This document shows, piece by piece, positions 6,748 to 14,588 of a stretch of 64,000 bases of DNA (position 1 is the first letter of the stretch; each line of letters starts with the position of its first letter). Below the pieces are notes generated by a model that ran no database searches, had not been told where the DNA came from, and saw nothing but the letters and a program-made list of their open reading frames with translations. This DNA comes from Bradyrhizobium iriomotense (GTDB taxonomy: Bacteria > Pseudomonadota > Alphaproteobacteria > Rhizobiales > Xanthobacteraceae), in assembly GCF_018130765.1 (NCBI RefSeq), contig NZ_JAFCJZ010000025.1:62001-126000 (forward strand), in the 5' to 3' direction. The position numbers were made by a program, and so were the translations under genes.

Positions 6748-9615
6748 ATGACGTCGACCCGCGACAACGAGCTTGGTGCACACCGCGAGCAAGGCCCGGA
6801 GGCCCTGGTCGCGCTGAGCCAGCTTGCGCTCGATCGCATGGAGCAAGGCGTCTGCGTCTACGATGCCGACAACAGGATCGTGCTGTTCAACCAGCGTTAC
6901 CTCTCGCTGTTCGACCTGTCGGCCGAAATCGTGCGGGTCGGCACGAGCTACCGCGAGGTGCTCGCGCACAGTGCGAGCCGCGGCAACTTCCCGGAGAGTG
7001 AGCTCGACGCGCTGTATTCGGCGCGGATCGCAGAGATCGCAGGCGGCAAGCCGTTCCGGACCGAGCAGCGGCTGGCGAGCGGCCTCGTCATGTCCCTCGA
7101 GCTGAAGCCGCTTCCCGGCGGCGGCTGGATGACGATCTGCGACGACGTCAGCCGCCTCGCCCGGCTCGAGGCGGAATTGCACGTGCAGACCGAACGCAGC
7201 CAGCATGCGCTCGCCAACATGTCGCACGGCCTCATCATGTATGACGCCGACAGCCGCGTCGTCGTCTGCAACGAGCGCTTCCTGAAGCTGTACAATCTCG
7301 ACCCCGACATCGTGAAGCCCGGCGTCGCACACAGCACGGCCATCGACCACTGGCTCTCGCGCGGCAACATGGCGGGCATGCCGGCGGAGGAATTCCACGT
7401 CACCAGGCTCGAGGATGTGCGCGCCAGGAAGGCAAAGACCCTGCTGGTGATGCGCTACGACGGGCGGATGGTGCAGGCGGTCTCCCGCTTCCTCCCCGAC
7501 GGCGGCTGGGTGACGGTGCACGAAGACGTCACCGAACGGCTGCAATACGAGGAGACGCTGCGGCAGCAGAACTTCATCCTCGACGCGGCGCTGGAGAACA
7601 TGGCGCACGGGCTGGCCTTCTACGACAGCGACATGCGCTTGCGCGTCTGCAACACCACTTACCGCAAGATCTATCTGCTCTCGCCGGAGGAGACGAGGCC
7701 CGGCACGCATCTCGGCGAGCTGATCGAGCGATCGATGGCGAACGGTGCGTTCGCCTCGGAACATAGCCCGCAGCAGATCCTGGAAACCGCCCGCGCGCGG
7801 ATCGCGAGCCGCGACTGCTCGCCGATGCGCCGGCGCATGTCGAACGACACCGTGATCTCGGTCCGCTACTGCGCGCTGGACGAAGGCGGCTTCGTCGCCA
7901 CCTATGAGGACATCACCGAGCGCGAGCACGCGGTCGAGGAGCTGAGCGAACAGTATCGTCGCTTCGATGCGGCGCTGAACAACATGAGCCAGGGCCTGTG
8001 CATGCTCGATTCGAGCCTGCGCGTCATCGTCTGCAACCGCCGCTACATCGAGATGTACGGCCTGTCGACCGACGTGGTGAAGCCGGGCGTCTCGATGCGC
8101 GAGATCATGGAGCACAGCTGCGCGCTCGGCATCCATCCGAACATGTCCGGCGCCAAGCTCTATGCCGATTATGTCGAGCGGCTGCGCGAGGGCGAGCACA
8201 CGCTGCATCGGCATTTGAGCGACGGCCGCATCATCAAGCTCAATCACAAGCGGATGGAGCATGGCGGCTGGGTCGTCACCTATGAGGACGTCACCGAGCG
8301 CCACAAGGCCCAGGCCCGCGTGGCGCATATGGCGCGGCACGACTCCCTGACCGACCTGCCCAACCGCACCCTGTTCCGCGAGAAGATGGGCGAGGGATTG
8401 AACCAGGTGGCGATTGCCGGCGGCGCAATGGCGGTGCTGTGCTTCGACCTCGATAATTTCAAGACCGTCAACGACCGCCTCGGCCATGCCGCCGGCGACC
8501 GGCTGCTGCGCTGGGTCGCGGCGCGCCTGAAGGAGAATGTCGGCGAGCACGACACGGTCGCGCGGCTCGGCGGCGACGAGTTCGCCGTGCTCCAGCGCGG
8601 CCCGCAGCCACAATCCGCCGAGCAGCTCGCCCGCCGCCTGGTCGAGATCATCGGTCACCCGCCGCCGCTGGAAAACCAGGCGATCCATGTCGGCGTCTCT
8701 GTCGGCATCGCGATCGCGCCCGACCACGGCTTGGACGCCGACGAGCTGATGAAATGCGCCGACCTTGCGCTGTACCAGGCCAAGGCCAAGGGACGCGGCG
8801 CCTACCAGCTGTTCGAGCCCGAGATGGAGGAAGAGGCACGCAGCCGGCACGCGCTGGAGCACGATCTGCGCGGCGCGCTGGAATCCAACCAGTTTCATCT
8901 GGTGTTCCAGCCGCAGATGCGGCTCGATTCGTCCGAGCTCACCGGCTTCGAGGCGCTGCTGCGCTGGAAACATCCCTCGCGCGGCTTCGTCTCGCCCGCC
9001 GAGTTCATCCCGATCGCGGAGGAGAACGGGCTGATCGTTCCGATCGGCGAATGGGTGCTGCGCACGGCCTGTGCCACCGCGGCGTCCTGGCCCGACGTCA
9101 CCGTCGCAGTGAACCTGTCACCGGTGCAATTCCGATCCCGCGGGCTGGTGACGTTGGTCACGAGCGCACTTGCAGAAGCCGGCCTGCCGCCGCAGCGGCT
9201 CGAGCTCGAGGTCACCGAGACCGCACTGCTCGACGACAGCGAGGCGACGATCGAGATCCTGCATCAGCTCCGCGCGCTGGGGGTGCGCGTGAGCCTCGAC
9301 GATTTCGGCGTCGGTTATTCCTCGCTGAGCTATCTGCGCAAGTTTCCGTTCGACCGCATCAAGATCGACCGCTCCTTCGTCGGCACGCTCGGCGACAGCC
9401 CGGAAAGCGTCGCGATCGTCCGCACCATCGCCAGCCTCGGCTCGGTGCTTGGCGTCGAGACCACGGCCGAGGGTGTGGAGACCGAGGAGCAACTCGACTT
9501 CGTGCGCGAATGCGGCTGCACCGCGGTGCAGGGCTATTATTTTGGCAAGCCGTGCCCCGCGGCGGAGGTCGGCCGCACCATCGAGACGCTGAACGCAGTG
9601 CGGCGCGTGGCGTAA
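6748..9615 (+). CDS. Tetra-PAS diguanylate cyclase/phosphodiesterase (PAS x4-GGDEF-EAL)
   Basis: 955 residues, no transmembrane segment, so cytosolic. Four related PAS units of about 125 residues (roughly 20-135, 145-260, 270-385, 400-515), each with a variant of 'MxxGLxxYDxxxRxxxCNxRY'. GGDEF follows with an intact site in ARLGGDEFAVL; the inhibitory RxxD site is absent (GEHD in that place). The EAL domain keeps EALLRW, VNLSP, EVTET, LDDFGVGYSSL, KIDRSFVG, AEGVE and AVQGYYFGKP, so both c-di-GMP synthesis and breakdown are chemically possible. It belongs to the PAS-7-type GGDEF/EAL proteins numerous in Bradyrhizobium. The signal is unknown. Confidence 0.93.
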   Translation: MTSTRDNELGAHREQGPEALVALSQLALDRMEQGVCVYDADNRIVLFNQRYLSLFDLSAEIVRVGTSYREVLAHSASRGNFPESELDALYSARIAEIAGGKPFRTEQRLASGLVMSLELKPLPGGGWMTICDDVSRLARLEAELHVQTERSQHALANMSHGLIMYDADSRVVVCNERFLKLYNLDPDIVKPGVAHSTAIDHWLSRGNMAGMPAEEFHVTRLEDVRARKAKTLLVMRYDGRMVQAVSRFLPDGGWVTVHEDVTERLQYEETLRQQNFILDAALENMAHGLAFYDSDMRLRVCNTTYRKIYLLSPEETRPGTHLGELIERSMANGAFASEHSPQQILETARARIASRDCSPMRRRMSNDTVISVRYCALDEGGFVATYEDITEREHAVEELSEQYRRFDAALNNMSQGLCMLDSSLRVIVCNRRYIEMYGLSTDVVKPGVSMREIMEHSCALGIHPNMSGAKLYADYVERLREGEHTLHRHLSDGRIIKLNHKRMEHGGWVVTYEDVTERHKAQARVAHMARHDSLTDLPNRTLFREKMGEGLNQVAIAGGAMAVLCFDLDNFKTVNDRLGHAAGDRLLRWVAARLKENVGEHDTVARLGGDEFAVLQRGPQPQSAEQLARRLVEIIGHPPPLENQAIHVGVSVGIAIAPDHGLDADELMKCADLALYQAKAKGRGAYQLFEPEMEEEARSRHALEHDLRGALESNQFHLVFQPQMRLDSSELTGFEALLRWKHPSRGFVSPAEFIPIAEENGLIVPIGEWVLRTACATAASWPDVTVAVNLSPVQFRSRGLVTLVTSALAEAGLPPQRLELEVTETALLDDSEATIEILHQLRALGVRVSLDDFGVGYSSLSYLRKFPFDRIKIDRSFVGTLGDSPESVAIVRTIASLGSVLGVETTAEGVETEEQLDFVRECGCTAVQGYYFGKPCPAAEVGRTIETLNAVRRVA

Positions 9616-9819
9616 GGGCTTCAGGCCTCCTCAAATTCCGCCTCTCGGCACACGTCCAAACGACCAATTGTCGCACGTCTCGTTTTGCGCGGGGGCGCTG
9701 CCTCGCCCGTGCGGGCGATCCGCTCAATGCGCTTTTCTTCTCCCATGATTTCGGGGACAATCCCCTCATAACAATGAGAAACGGCGGTCCACCGAGACCG
9801 CTGCGAGGGAGGTATTTCG

Positions 9820-10794
9820 ATGTCGCGATACGGGCTGAAGACGATTGCCTTTGCCACCATGCATGTTGTGGGCGCCTTGCTCGCGACCGCCGCCAGTGCC
9901 CAGGACTATCCCACCAAACCGGTCACGTTGATCGTGCCGTGGCCTGCCGGCGGCTCGACCGACATCTCGATGCGCGCGATCGCCGACAGCGCCTCGAAGG
10001 TGCTGGGGCAGCCGATCGTGATCGACAACAAGGCCGGCGGCGGCGGCACGGTCGGCCCCGCGACCATGGCCGCCGCAGCAAAGCCGGACGGCTACACCAT
10101 CTCGCAGATTCCGATCACCGTGTTCCGCCTCCCCCTGATGCAGGAGGTGTCATGGGATCCGGCGAAGGACTTCACTTATATCATCCACCTCACCGGCTAC
10201 ACCTTCGGCGTGACCACCAGCACGGAATCGCAGTTCAAGTCCTGGAAGGACGTCGTCGAGTTCGCGAAGGCGAACCCGGGCAAGGTGACCTATGCGACGC
10301 CGGGCACCGGCACCTCGCTGCATATCGGCATGGAGCAGATCGCGGCGATGTCCGGCATCAAGCTCACGCAGGTGCCGTTCAAGGGCGGCGCCGAGACCAA
10401 CGCGGCCGTACTGGGACAGCACACGATGCTGCAGGCGGATTCGACAGGCTGGCGGCCGCTGGTCGACGCCGGCAAGCTGAAGCTGCTGATGGTGTGGACC
10501 GGCGCGCGGTCGCCGAACTATCCCGATGTGCCGACGCTGAAGGAGCTCGGCTATCCCATGGTCTATGATTCCCCGTTCGGCATCGCGGGGCCGAAGGGCA
10601 TGGATCCAAAGATCGTCGCCAAGCTGCACGACGCCTTCAAGAGAGCGGTCGAGGATCCCGCGGTGATCGCAACGCTCGCCAAATACGACATGGTGCCGAA
10701 CTATAAGAACACCGAGGACTACAAGAAGTTCGTCGTCGAGGTCACCGAGTCCGAGCGCAAGGTGATCGACACGCTCGGGCTCGCGAAGAAGTAG
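9820..10794 (+). CDS. tctC: Tripartite tricarboxylate transporter substrate-binding protein (TctC/Bug family)
   Basis: 324 residues with an N-terminal signal peptide (cleavage near ASAQDYP). The mature start DYPTKPVTLIVPWPAGGSTD is the hallmark of Bug/TctC periplasmic receptors, which bind carboxylates. The ATG is preceded by GAGGGAGG. It is followed by TctB and TctA genes, giving a complete TTT importer in C-B-A order, with a palindromic repeat between tctC and tctB. The ligand cannot be read from sequence. Confidence 0.92.
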   Translation: MSRYGLKTIAFATMHVVGALLATAASAQDYPTKPVTLIVPWPAGGSTDISMRAIADSASKVLGQPIVIDNKAGGGGTVGPATMAAAAKPDGYTISQIPITVFRLPLMQEVSWDPAKDFTYIIHLTGYTFGVTTSTESQFKSWKDVVEFAKANPGKVTYATPGTGTSLHIGMEQIAAMSGIKLTQVPFKGGAETNAAVLGQHTMLQADSTGWRPLVDAGKLKLLMVWTGARSPNYPDVPTLKELGYPMVYDSPFGIAGPKGMDPKIVAKLHDAFKRAVEDPAVIATLAKYDMVPNYKNTEDYKKFVVEVTESERKVIDTLGLAKK

Positions 10795-10809
10795 GGCTGG
10801 GCCACACGC

Positions 10810-10940
10810 GTGTCCCGGACGCGGTGCAGCGCTTCTTCAGCGGTGCACTGCAGAGCCGGGACCCATCTTTTTCGTCCACACTCATGGGCCCCGGCTCTGC
10901 AGCGCATCACTTCGTGCTGCGCGGCGTCCGGGGCACGAGA
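10810..10940. repeat. Palindromic repeat family D (GTGTCCCGGACGCG...GTCCGGGGCACGAGAGG), copy 1, inside the tct operon
   Basis: 131 bp with outer arms GTGTCCCGGACGC / GCGTCCGGGGCAC and inner arms AGAGCCGGGACCCAT / ATGGGCCCCGGCTCT. It lies between tctC and tctB. The trailing CACGAGAGG is shared with copy 2 (27512-27642) and forms the Shine-Dalgarno of tctB. Confidence 0.85.
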
Positions 10941-10948
10941 GGATAGCG

Positions 10949-11434
10949 ATGACCAACCAAACCAACGTCAAACTCCGCCTCAACAACTCCGAGCTCTGGG
11001 GCGGGTTGATCGGGCTGGCACTCGGCGGCTTCGTGATCTGGCAGGGCTTGAAGCTGAAGCTCGGCACCATCAACGATCCCGGCTCCGGCTATGTGCTGTT
11101 CTACACGGGCATCCTGATGTGTGTGTTCGCGGGCTCCATCATCATCTCGGCGATCACCGAGGGCGGACCGACGCTGGCCTCGCGCTGGGAGAACGTGCGC
11201 TGGAGCAAGCCGCTCCTCGTCATTGCCTGCCTCGCGGTGTTCTCCTTCGCGCTGGAGCCGCTGGGATTCCTGCTGTCGTCGATCCCGTTGTTGCTACTTC
11301 TTTTGCGCCTGATCGATCCCGTGCGCTGGACGCTGGCGATCCCGATCGCCGTGCTGGTGCCATCAGGGATGTGGTGGGTGCTCAAGCGGCTGCTGTTGAT
11401 CCAGCTGCCCTCCGGCCTGTTCGGGATCGGCTGA
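10949..11434 (+). CDS. tctB: Tripartite tricarboxylate transporter small membrane subunit TctB
   Basis: 161 residues with four predicted membrane helices (about 13-32, 50-70, 88-120, 122-140), the size and topology of TctB. It pairs with the large TctA subunit, whose start lies 4 bp after its stop. The AGAGG ribosome site belongs to the edge of the upstream palindromic repeat. Confidence 0.85.
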   Translation: MTNQTNVKLRLNNSELWGGLIGLALGGFVIWQGLKLKLGTINDPGSGYVLFYTGILMCVFAGSIIISAITEGGPTLASRWENVRWSKPLLVIACLAVFSFALEPLGFLLSSIPLLLLLLRLIDPVRWTLAIPIAVLVPSGMWWVLKRLLLIQLPSGLFGIG

Positions 11435-11438
11435 CCGC

Positions 11439-12947
11439 ATGGATACGCTGCTCAACGTCGCGCACGGGTTTGGCGTCGCCCTGCTCCCGATCAACCTGCT
11501 CTACTGCTTCATCGGCGTCTTCATCGGCACGCTGGTCGGCGTGCTGCCGGGCATCGGGCCGATCTCGGCGATGTCGCTGCTGCTGCCCGTGACGCTCTCG
11601 GGCACGCCGGAATCCGGCATCATCATGATGGCCGGCATCTATTACGGCTCGATGTATGGCGGCTCGACCACCTCGATCCTGGTCAACATCCCCGGCGAGG
11701 CGGCCTCCGTCGTCACCTGCATCGACGGCCACCAGATGGCCAAGCAGGGCCGCGCCGGCCCTGCGCTCGGCATCTCCGCCTTCGGCTCCTTCATCGCCGG
11801 TACGTTCGCGCTGGTCGCCTTGATGCTGGTCGCCCCAAAGCTTGCCAGCATCGCAATCGCGTTCGGCCCGGCCGAGTATTTCAGCCTGATGGTGCTCGGC
11901 CTCGTGGTGCTTACCTTCCTGACCCAGGGCTCGATGCCGAAGGCTCTGCTGATGGCCTGCATCGGCGTGGTGCTCGGGCTGATCGGGCTCGACAGCATCA
12001 CCGCGCAGCCGCGCCTCACCTTCGGCCGCATGGAGCTGATCGACGGCATCGGCCTCGTCCCCGTGGTGATGGGCCTGTTCGGCGTCGCCGAGGTGCTGCT
12101 CAACACCGAGCAGGCGATCAGGCGCGACATCATCAACGCGAAGATCACGCAGCTGTTGCCCAACAAGGAGGACTGGCAGGCGAGCGCCGGCCCCGTGGCG
12201 CGCGGCACGCTGCTCGGCTTCCTGCTCGGCATTCTCCCGGGCGGCGGCGCGGTGGTGGCCTCGTTTGCGTCCTATGCGCTGGAGAAGCGGCTGTCGAAAA
12301 CGCCGGAGCGTTTTGGCCATGGCGCGATCGAGGGCGTTGCGGGCCCTGAGTCGGCCAACAATGCGGCGGCCGGCGGCGCATTCATTCCACTGATGACGCT
12401 CGGCATTCCGCCGAACGTGGTGATGGCGCTGCTGCTCGGAGCCTTCGTCATCCACGGCCTGCAGCCGGGCCCGCTGCTGATCACGCAAAACCCCGGCCTG
12501 TTCTGGGGCATCGTCGCCAGCATGTATATCGGCAACGTCATGCTGCTGATCCTCAATCTGCCGATGATCGGCATGTGGGTGCAGCTCCTGAAGCTGCCCT
12601 ACAACATCCTGTTCCCGCTGATCATCCTGTTCACGATCCTCGGCGTGTACTGCTCGAGCAACAACGTGTTCGACGTCTATGTGATGATCGCGTTCGGCAT
12701 CATCGGCTATTTCATGCGCAAGCTCGGCTACGAGCCGGCGCCGCTGGTGCTCGCCTTCGTGCTCGGACCGATGCTGGAGAACAATTTGCGCAAGTCGCTG
12801 ATCCTGTCGCAGGGCGATCTCTGGACTTTTGTGCAGCGGCCAATCTCGGCGGCCTGCCTGACGCTTGCGCTGGTGCTGCTCATCGCGCCGCTGCTGCCGT
12901 CACTGCGCAAGAAGCGCGAGCTGGTGGCGCTGGATGAGGGGGCGTGA
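11439..12947 (+). CDS. tctA: Tripartite tricarboxylate transporter large permease TctA
   Basis: 502 residues with about 11-12 membrane helices. The TctA signature GVLPGIGPISAMSLLLPVT is near residues 36-54, YGGSTTSILVNIPGE near 70-84, and a second inverted signature LLGFLLGILPGGGAVVASF near 256-275. It forms the inner-membrane channel of the carboxylate importer with TctB and uses the periplasmic receptor TctC. Start is 4 bp after tctB, so the two are probably translationally coupled. Confidence 0.93.
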   Translation: MDTLLNVAHGFGVALLPINLLYCFIGVFIGTLVGVLPGIGPISAMSLLLPVTLSGTPESGIIMMAGIYYGSMYGGSTTSILVNIPGEAASVVTCIDGHQMAKQGRAGPALGISAFGSFIAGTFALVALMLVAPKLASIAIAFGPAEYFSLMVLGLVVLTFLTQGSMPKALLMACIGVVLGLIGLDSITAQPRLTFGRMELIDGIGLVPVVMGLFGVAEVLLNTEQAIRRDIINAKITQLLPNKEDWQASAGPVARGTLLGFLLGILPGGGAVVASFASYALEKRLSKTPERFGHGAIEGVAGPESANNAAAGGAFIPLMTLGIPPNVVMALLLGAFVIHGLQPGPLLITQNPGLFWGIVASMYIGNVMLLILNLPMIGMWVQLLKLPYNILFPLIILFTILGVYCSSNNVFDVYVMIAFGIIGYFMRKLGYEPAPLVLAFVLGPMLENNLRKSLILSQGDLWTFVQRPISAACLTLALVLLIAPLLPSLRKKRELVALDEGA

Positions 12948-12954
12948 AGGTCTC

Positions 12955-13045
12955 GTAGGGTGGGCAAAGGCGCACTTGCGCCGTGCCCACGATCTGCCTG
13001 AGTTGGAGAGAGGGGGTAGGCACGCTGCGCTTTGCCCACGCTACG
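12955..13045. repeat. Palindromic repeat family A, copy 2
   Basis: Begins CGTAGGGTGGGCAAAG directly after tctA and ends CTTTGCCCACGCTACGG. The inner part differs from copy 1. It separates tctA from the convergent MarR gene. Confidence 0.75.
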
Positions 13046-13069
13046 GCATCTGCGCGAGAGGCGCAGCAA

Positions 13070-13534
13070 TCAACCCTCGCCGGTTTCTTCAAGCCGGTCA
13101 CGCAGAGCGCTAATCACGCGATGGGCCGTCTCGATCTCCTTCACTGACAGACCATCCGCCAAGCCGTTGACCCAAGGGGCCTGCAAGCGGCCGGCGGCGT
13201 CAAAGATCTGCTGGCCCTTTTCGGTGAGCACCACGAGCTGCGCCCGGCGATGATGCGGATTGACCTCGAACACAACGAGGCCATCGCGCTCGAGGTCGTT
13301 GACGATGCGCTGCACGTTCTGGCGATTGGCGCCGAGATTGCGCGCGAGCCAGGCGACCGGCTCCGGACGCTCGGCGGCGACGATGGCTCCCAGAATCTGC
13401 CAGCGCGCGCTGGTGAGGCCGAGCGTGGCGACCAGCCGATCACCGGCGGTCAGAAGCAGGCCGTTGGCCCGGAACAGGTCGAGGACGAGGCCGGTCAGGG
13501 CTTCGCCCGGCGGGGTCCGCTTAGTCTTGCTCAT
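13070..13534 (-). CDS. MarR family transcriptional regulator
   Basis: 154 residues with a winged helix-turn-helix: recognition helix region ANRQNVQRIVNDLERDGLV, wing NPHHRRAQLVVLTEKG. It diverges from the ABM monooxygenase gene across 96 bp that hold a perfect TTGACAT-CATA-ATGTCAA dyad and a related half-site, so it probably represses itself and the monooxygenase. Ligand unknown. Confidence 0.9.
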   Translation of the reverse strand: MSKTKRTPPGEALTGLVLDLFRANGLLLTAGDRLVATLGLTSARWQILGAIVAAERPEPVAWLARNLGANRQNVQRIVNDLERDGLVVFEVNPHHRRAQLVVLTEKGQQIFDAAGRLQAPWVNGLADGLSVKEIETAHRVISALRDRLEETGEG

Positions 13535-13553
13535 TTGGCACCAATGTTCCGTA

Positions 13554-13571
13554 TTGACATCATAATGTCAA
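13554..13571. promoter_or_regulatory. Probable MarR operator (perfect dyad)
   Basis: TTGACAT-cata-ATGTCAA, arms of 7 bp. A second related site, AATTGACATGATGATACC, starts near 13592, and another TTGAC follows near 13614. Dyads of this length between divergent MarR and target genes are normal MarR-family operators. The TTGACA strings could also serve as -35 elements. Confidence 0.6.
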
Positions 13572-13630
13572 TTGACTATATCACGACCGTCGAATTGACA
13601 TGATGATACCAAATTGACCGGAGTAATGTC

Positions 13631-13999
13631 ATGCCCCATATGCGTCCCCTCGACCCTGCCTTCCCGATCGACCGCCAGATCGCGCTCGAAACCGGCCCCG
13701 TGGTGCTCGTGAACGTATTCACACTCGCCCCCGAAGATGAGCAGAGCTTCCTCAAGACGTGGCAGGACGACGCCGTCTTTATGAAGCGGCAGCCCGGCTT
13801 CATCTCCACCCAGCTTCACCGCGCCATCGGCGACAGCCCGACCTATCTGAACTACGCAGTGTGGGAGTCCAACGCGCATTTCCGCGCCGCGTTCACCCAC
13901 CCGGAGTTTCGGAAGAAGATTTCCGCCTACCCGGCATCGGCAAGCGCCTCCCCTCATCTGTTCCAGAAGGTCGCGGTGCCCGGCATCTGCGTCGGCTGA
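13631..13999 (+). CDS. Antibiotic-biosynthesis-monooxygenase (ABM) domain protein
   Basis: 122 residues forming one ABM ferredoxin-like unit: VVLVNVFTLAPEDEQSFLKTW, then MKRQPGFISTQLHRAI and NYAVWESNAHFRAAFTHPEF. Such proteins are cofactor-free monooxygenases acting on quinone-like compounds, or heme-degrading relatives. The IsdG-type heme residues are not obvious. It diverges from a MarR gene and is followed 30 bp later by a cytochrome b561, suggesting a small inducible response to a quinone or redox-active compound (inference). Confidence 0.82.
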   Translation: MPHMRPLDPAFPIDRQIALETGPVVLVNVFTLAPEDEQSFLKTWQDDAVFMKRQPGFISTQLHRAIGDSPTYLNYAVWESNAHFRAAFTHPEFRKKISAYPASASASPHLFQKVAVPGICVG

Positions 14000-14029
14000 C
14001 CTGCGACACGTCGAAAGGAGGACTGCGGC

Positions 14030-14563
14030 ATGAGGCTGAAGAGCACGGCGGATCGCTACGGCGCCATGGTCATTGCAATCCATTGGCTCACCGCGGCATT
14101 GATCATCCTTCTTCTCGCATCGGGATTCCGGGCCGCGGACGTAACCGATGCGGCTGCAAAGGCGGCGATCCTGCGGGCGCATGTCCCGATCGCAATCGCC
14201 GTGCTCGCTCTGACCTTGGCGCGCGTGGTCTGGTGGTGGGGTTTCGATCGAAAGCCCGTTGCGGTCGGCGGATCACCGCACTGGCAGGCACGCAGCGCGC
14301 AAGCCGTGCATCTCGCCTTCTACGTCGTCATCCTCGGCATGATCGCCAGCGGGATCGGCATGATGGCGCTCAGTGGCGCGGCCTCGACCATCTTCGGTGG
14401 AAGCGGCGCGCTGCCGGATTTCTGGAGCTACCGGCCTCGCTTCCCGCACGGCATCGGCGCACGCGTGCTGGTCGCCCTGCTGATCCTCCACGCTGGTGCT
14501 GCCCTGTACCATCAATTCGTGCGCAGGGACGGTCTGATCCGGCGCATGTGGTTTGGCCCGTAG
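14030..14563 (+). CDS. Cytochrome b561 family membrane protein
   Basis: 177 residues, four membrane helices, strong GAAAGGAGG ribosome site. Candidate heme-ligand histidines are in VIAIHWLT (helix 1), ILRAHVPIA, AVHLAFYVV and LLILHAGAALYHQF (helix 4). Bacterial members pass electrons from quinol to acceptors or quench superoxide in the membrane. It probably shares a transcript with the ABM protein. Confidence 0.88.
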   Translation: MRLKSTADRYGAMVIAIHWLTAALIILLLASGFRAADVTDAAAKAAILRAHVPIAIAVLALTLARVVWWWGFDRKPVAVGGSPHWQARSAQAVHLAFYVVILGMIASGIGMMALSGAASTIFGGSGALPDFWSYRPRFPHGIGARVLVALLILHAGAALYHQFVRRDGLIRRMWFGP

Positions 14564-14588
14564 TGTCGAGGGATTGGCGGGGTGATCC

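Noticed and set aside
6703..8973. 756-codon minus-strand frame opposite the PAS-GGDEF-EAL gene
   Set aside because: Antisense shadow with no family pattern; its repeated composition mirrors the PAS repeats of the real gene.
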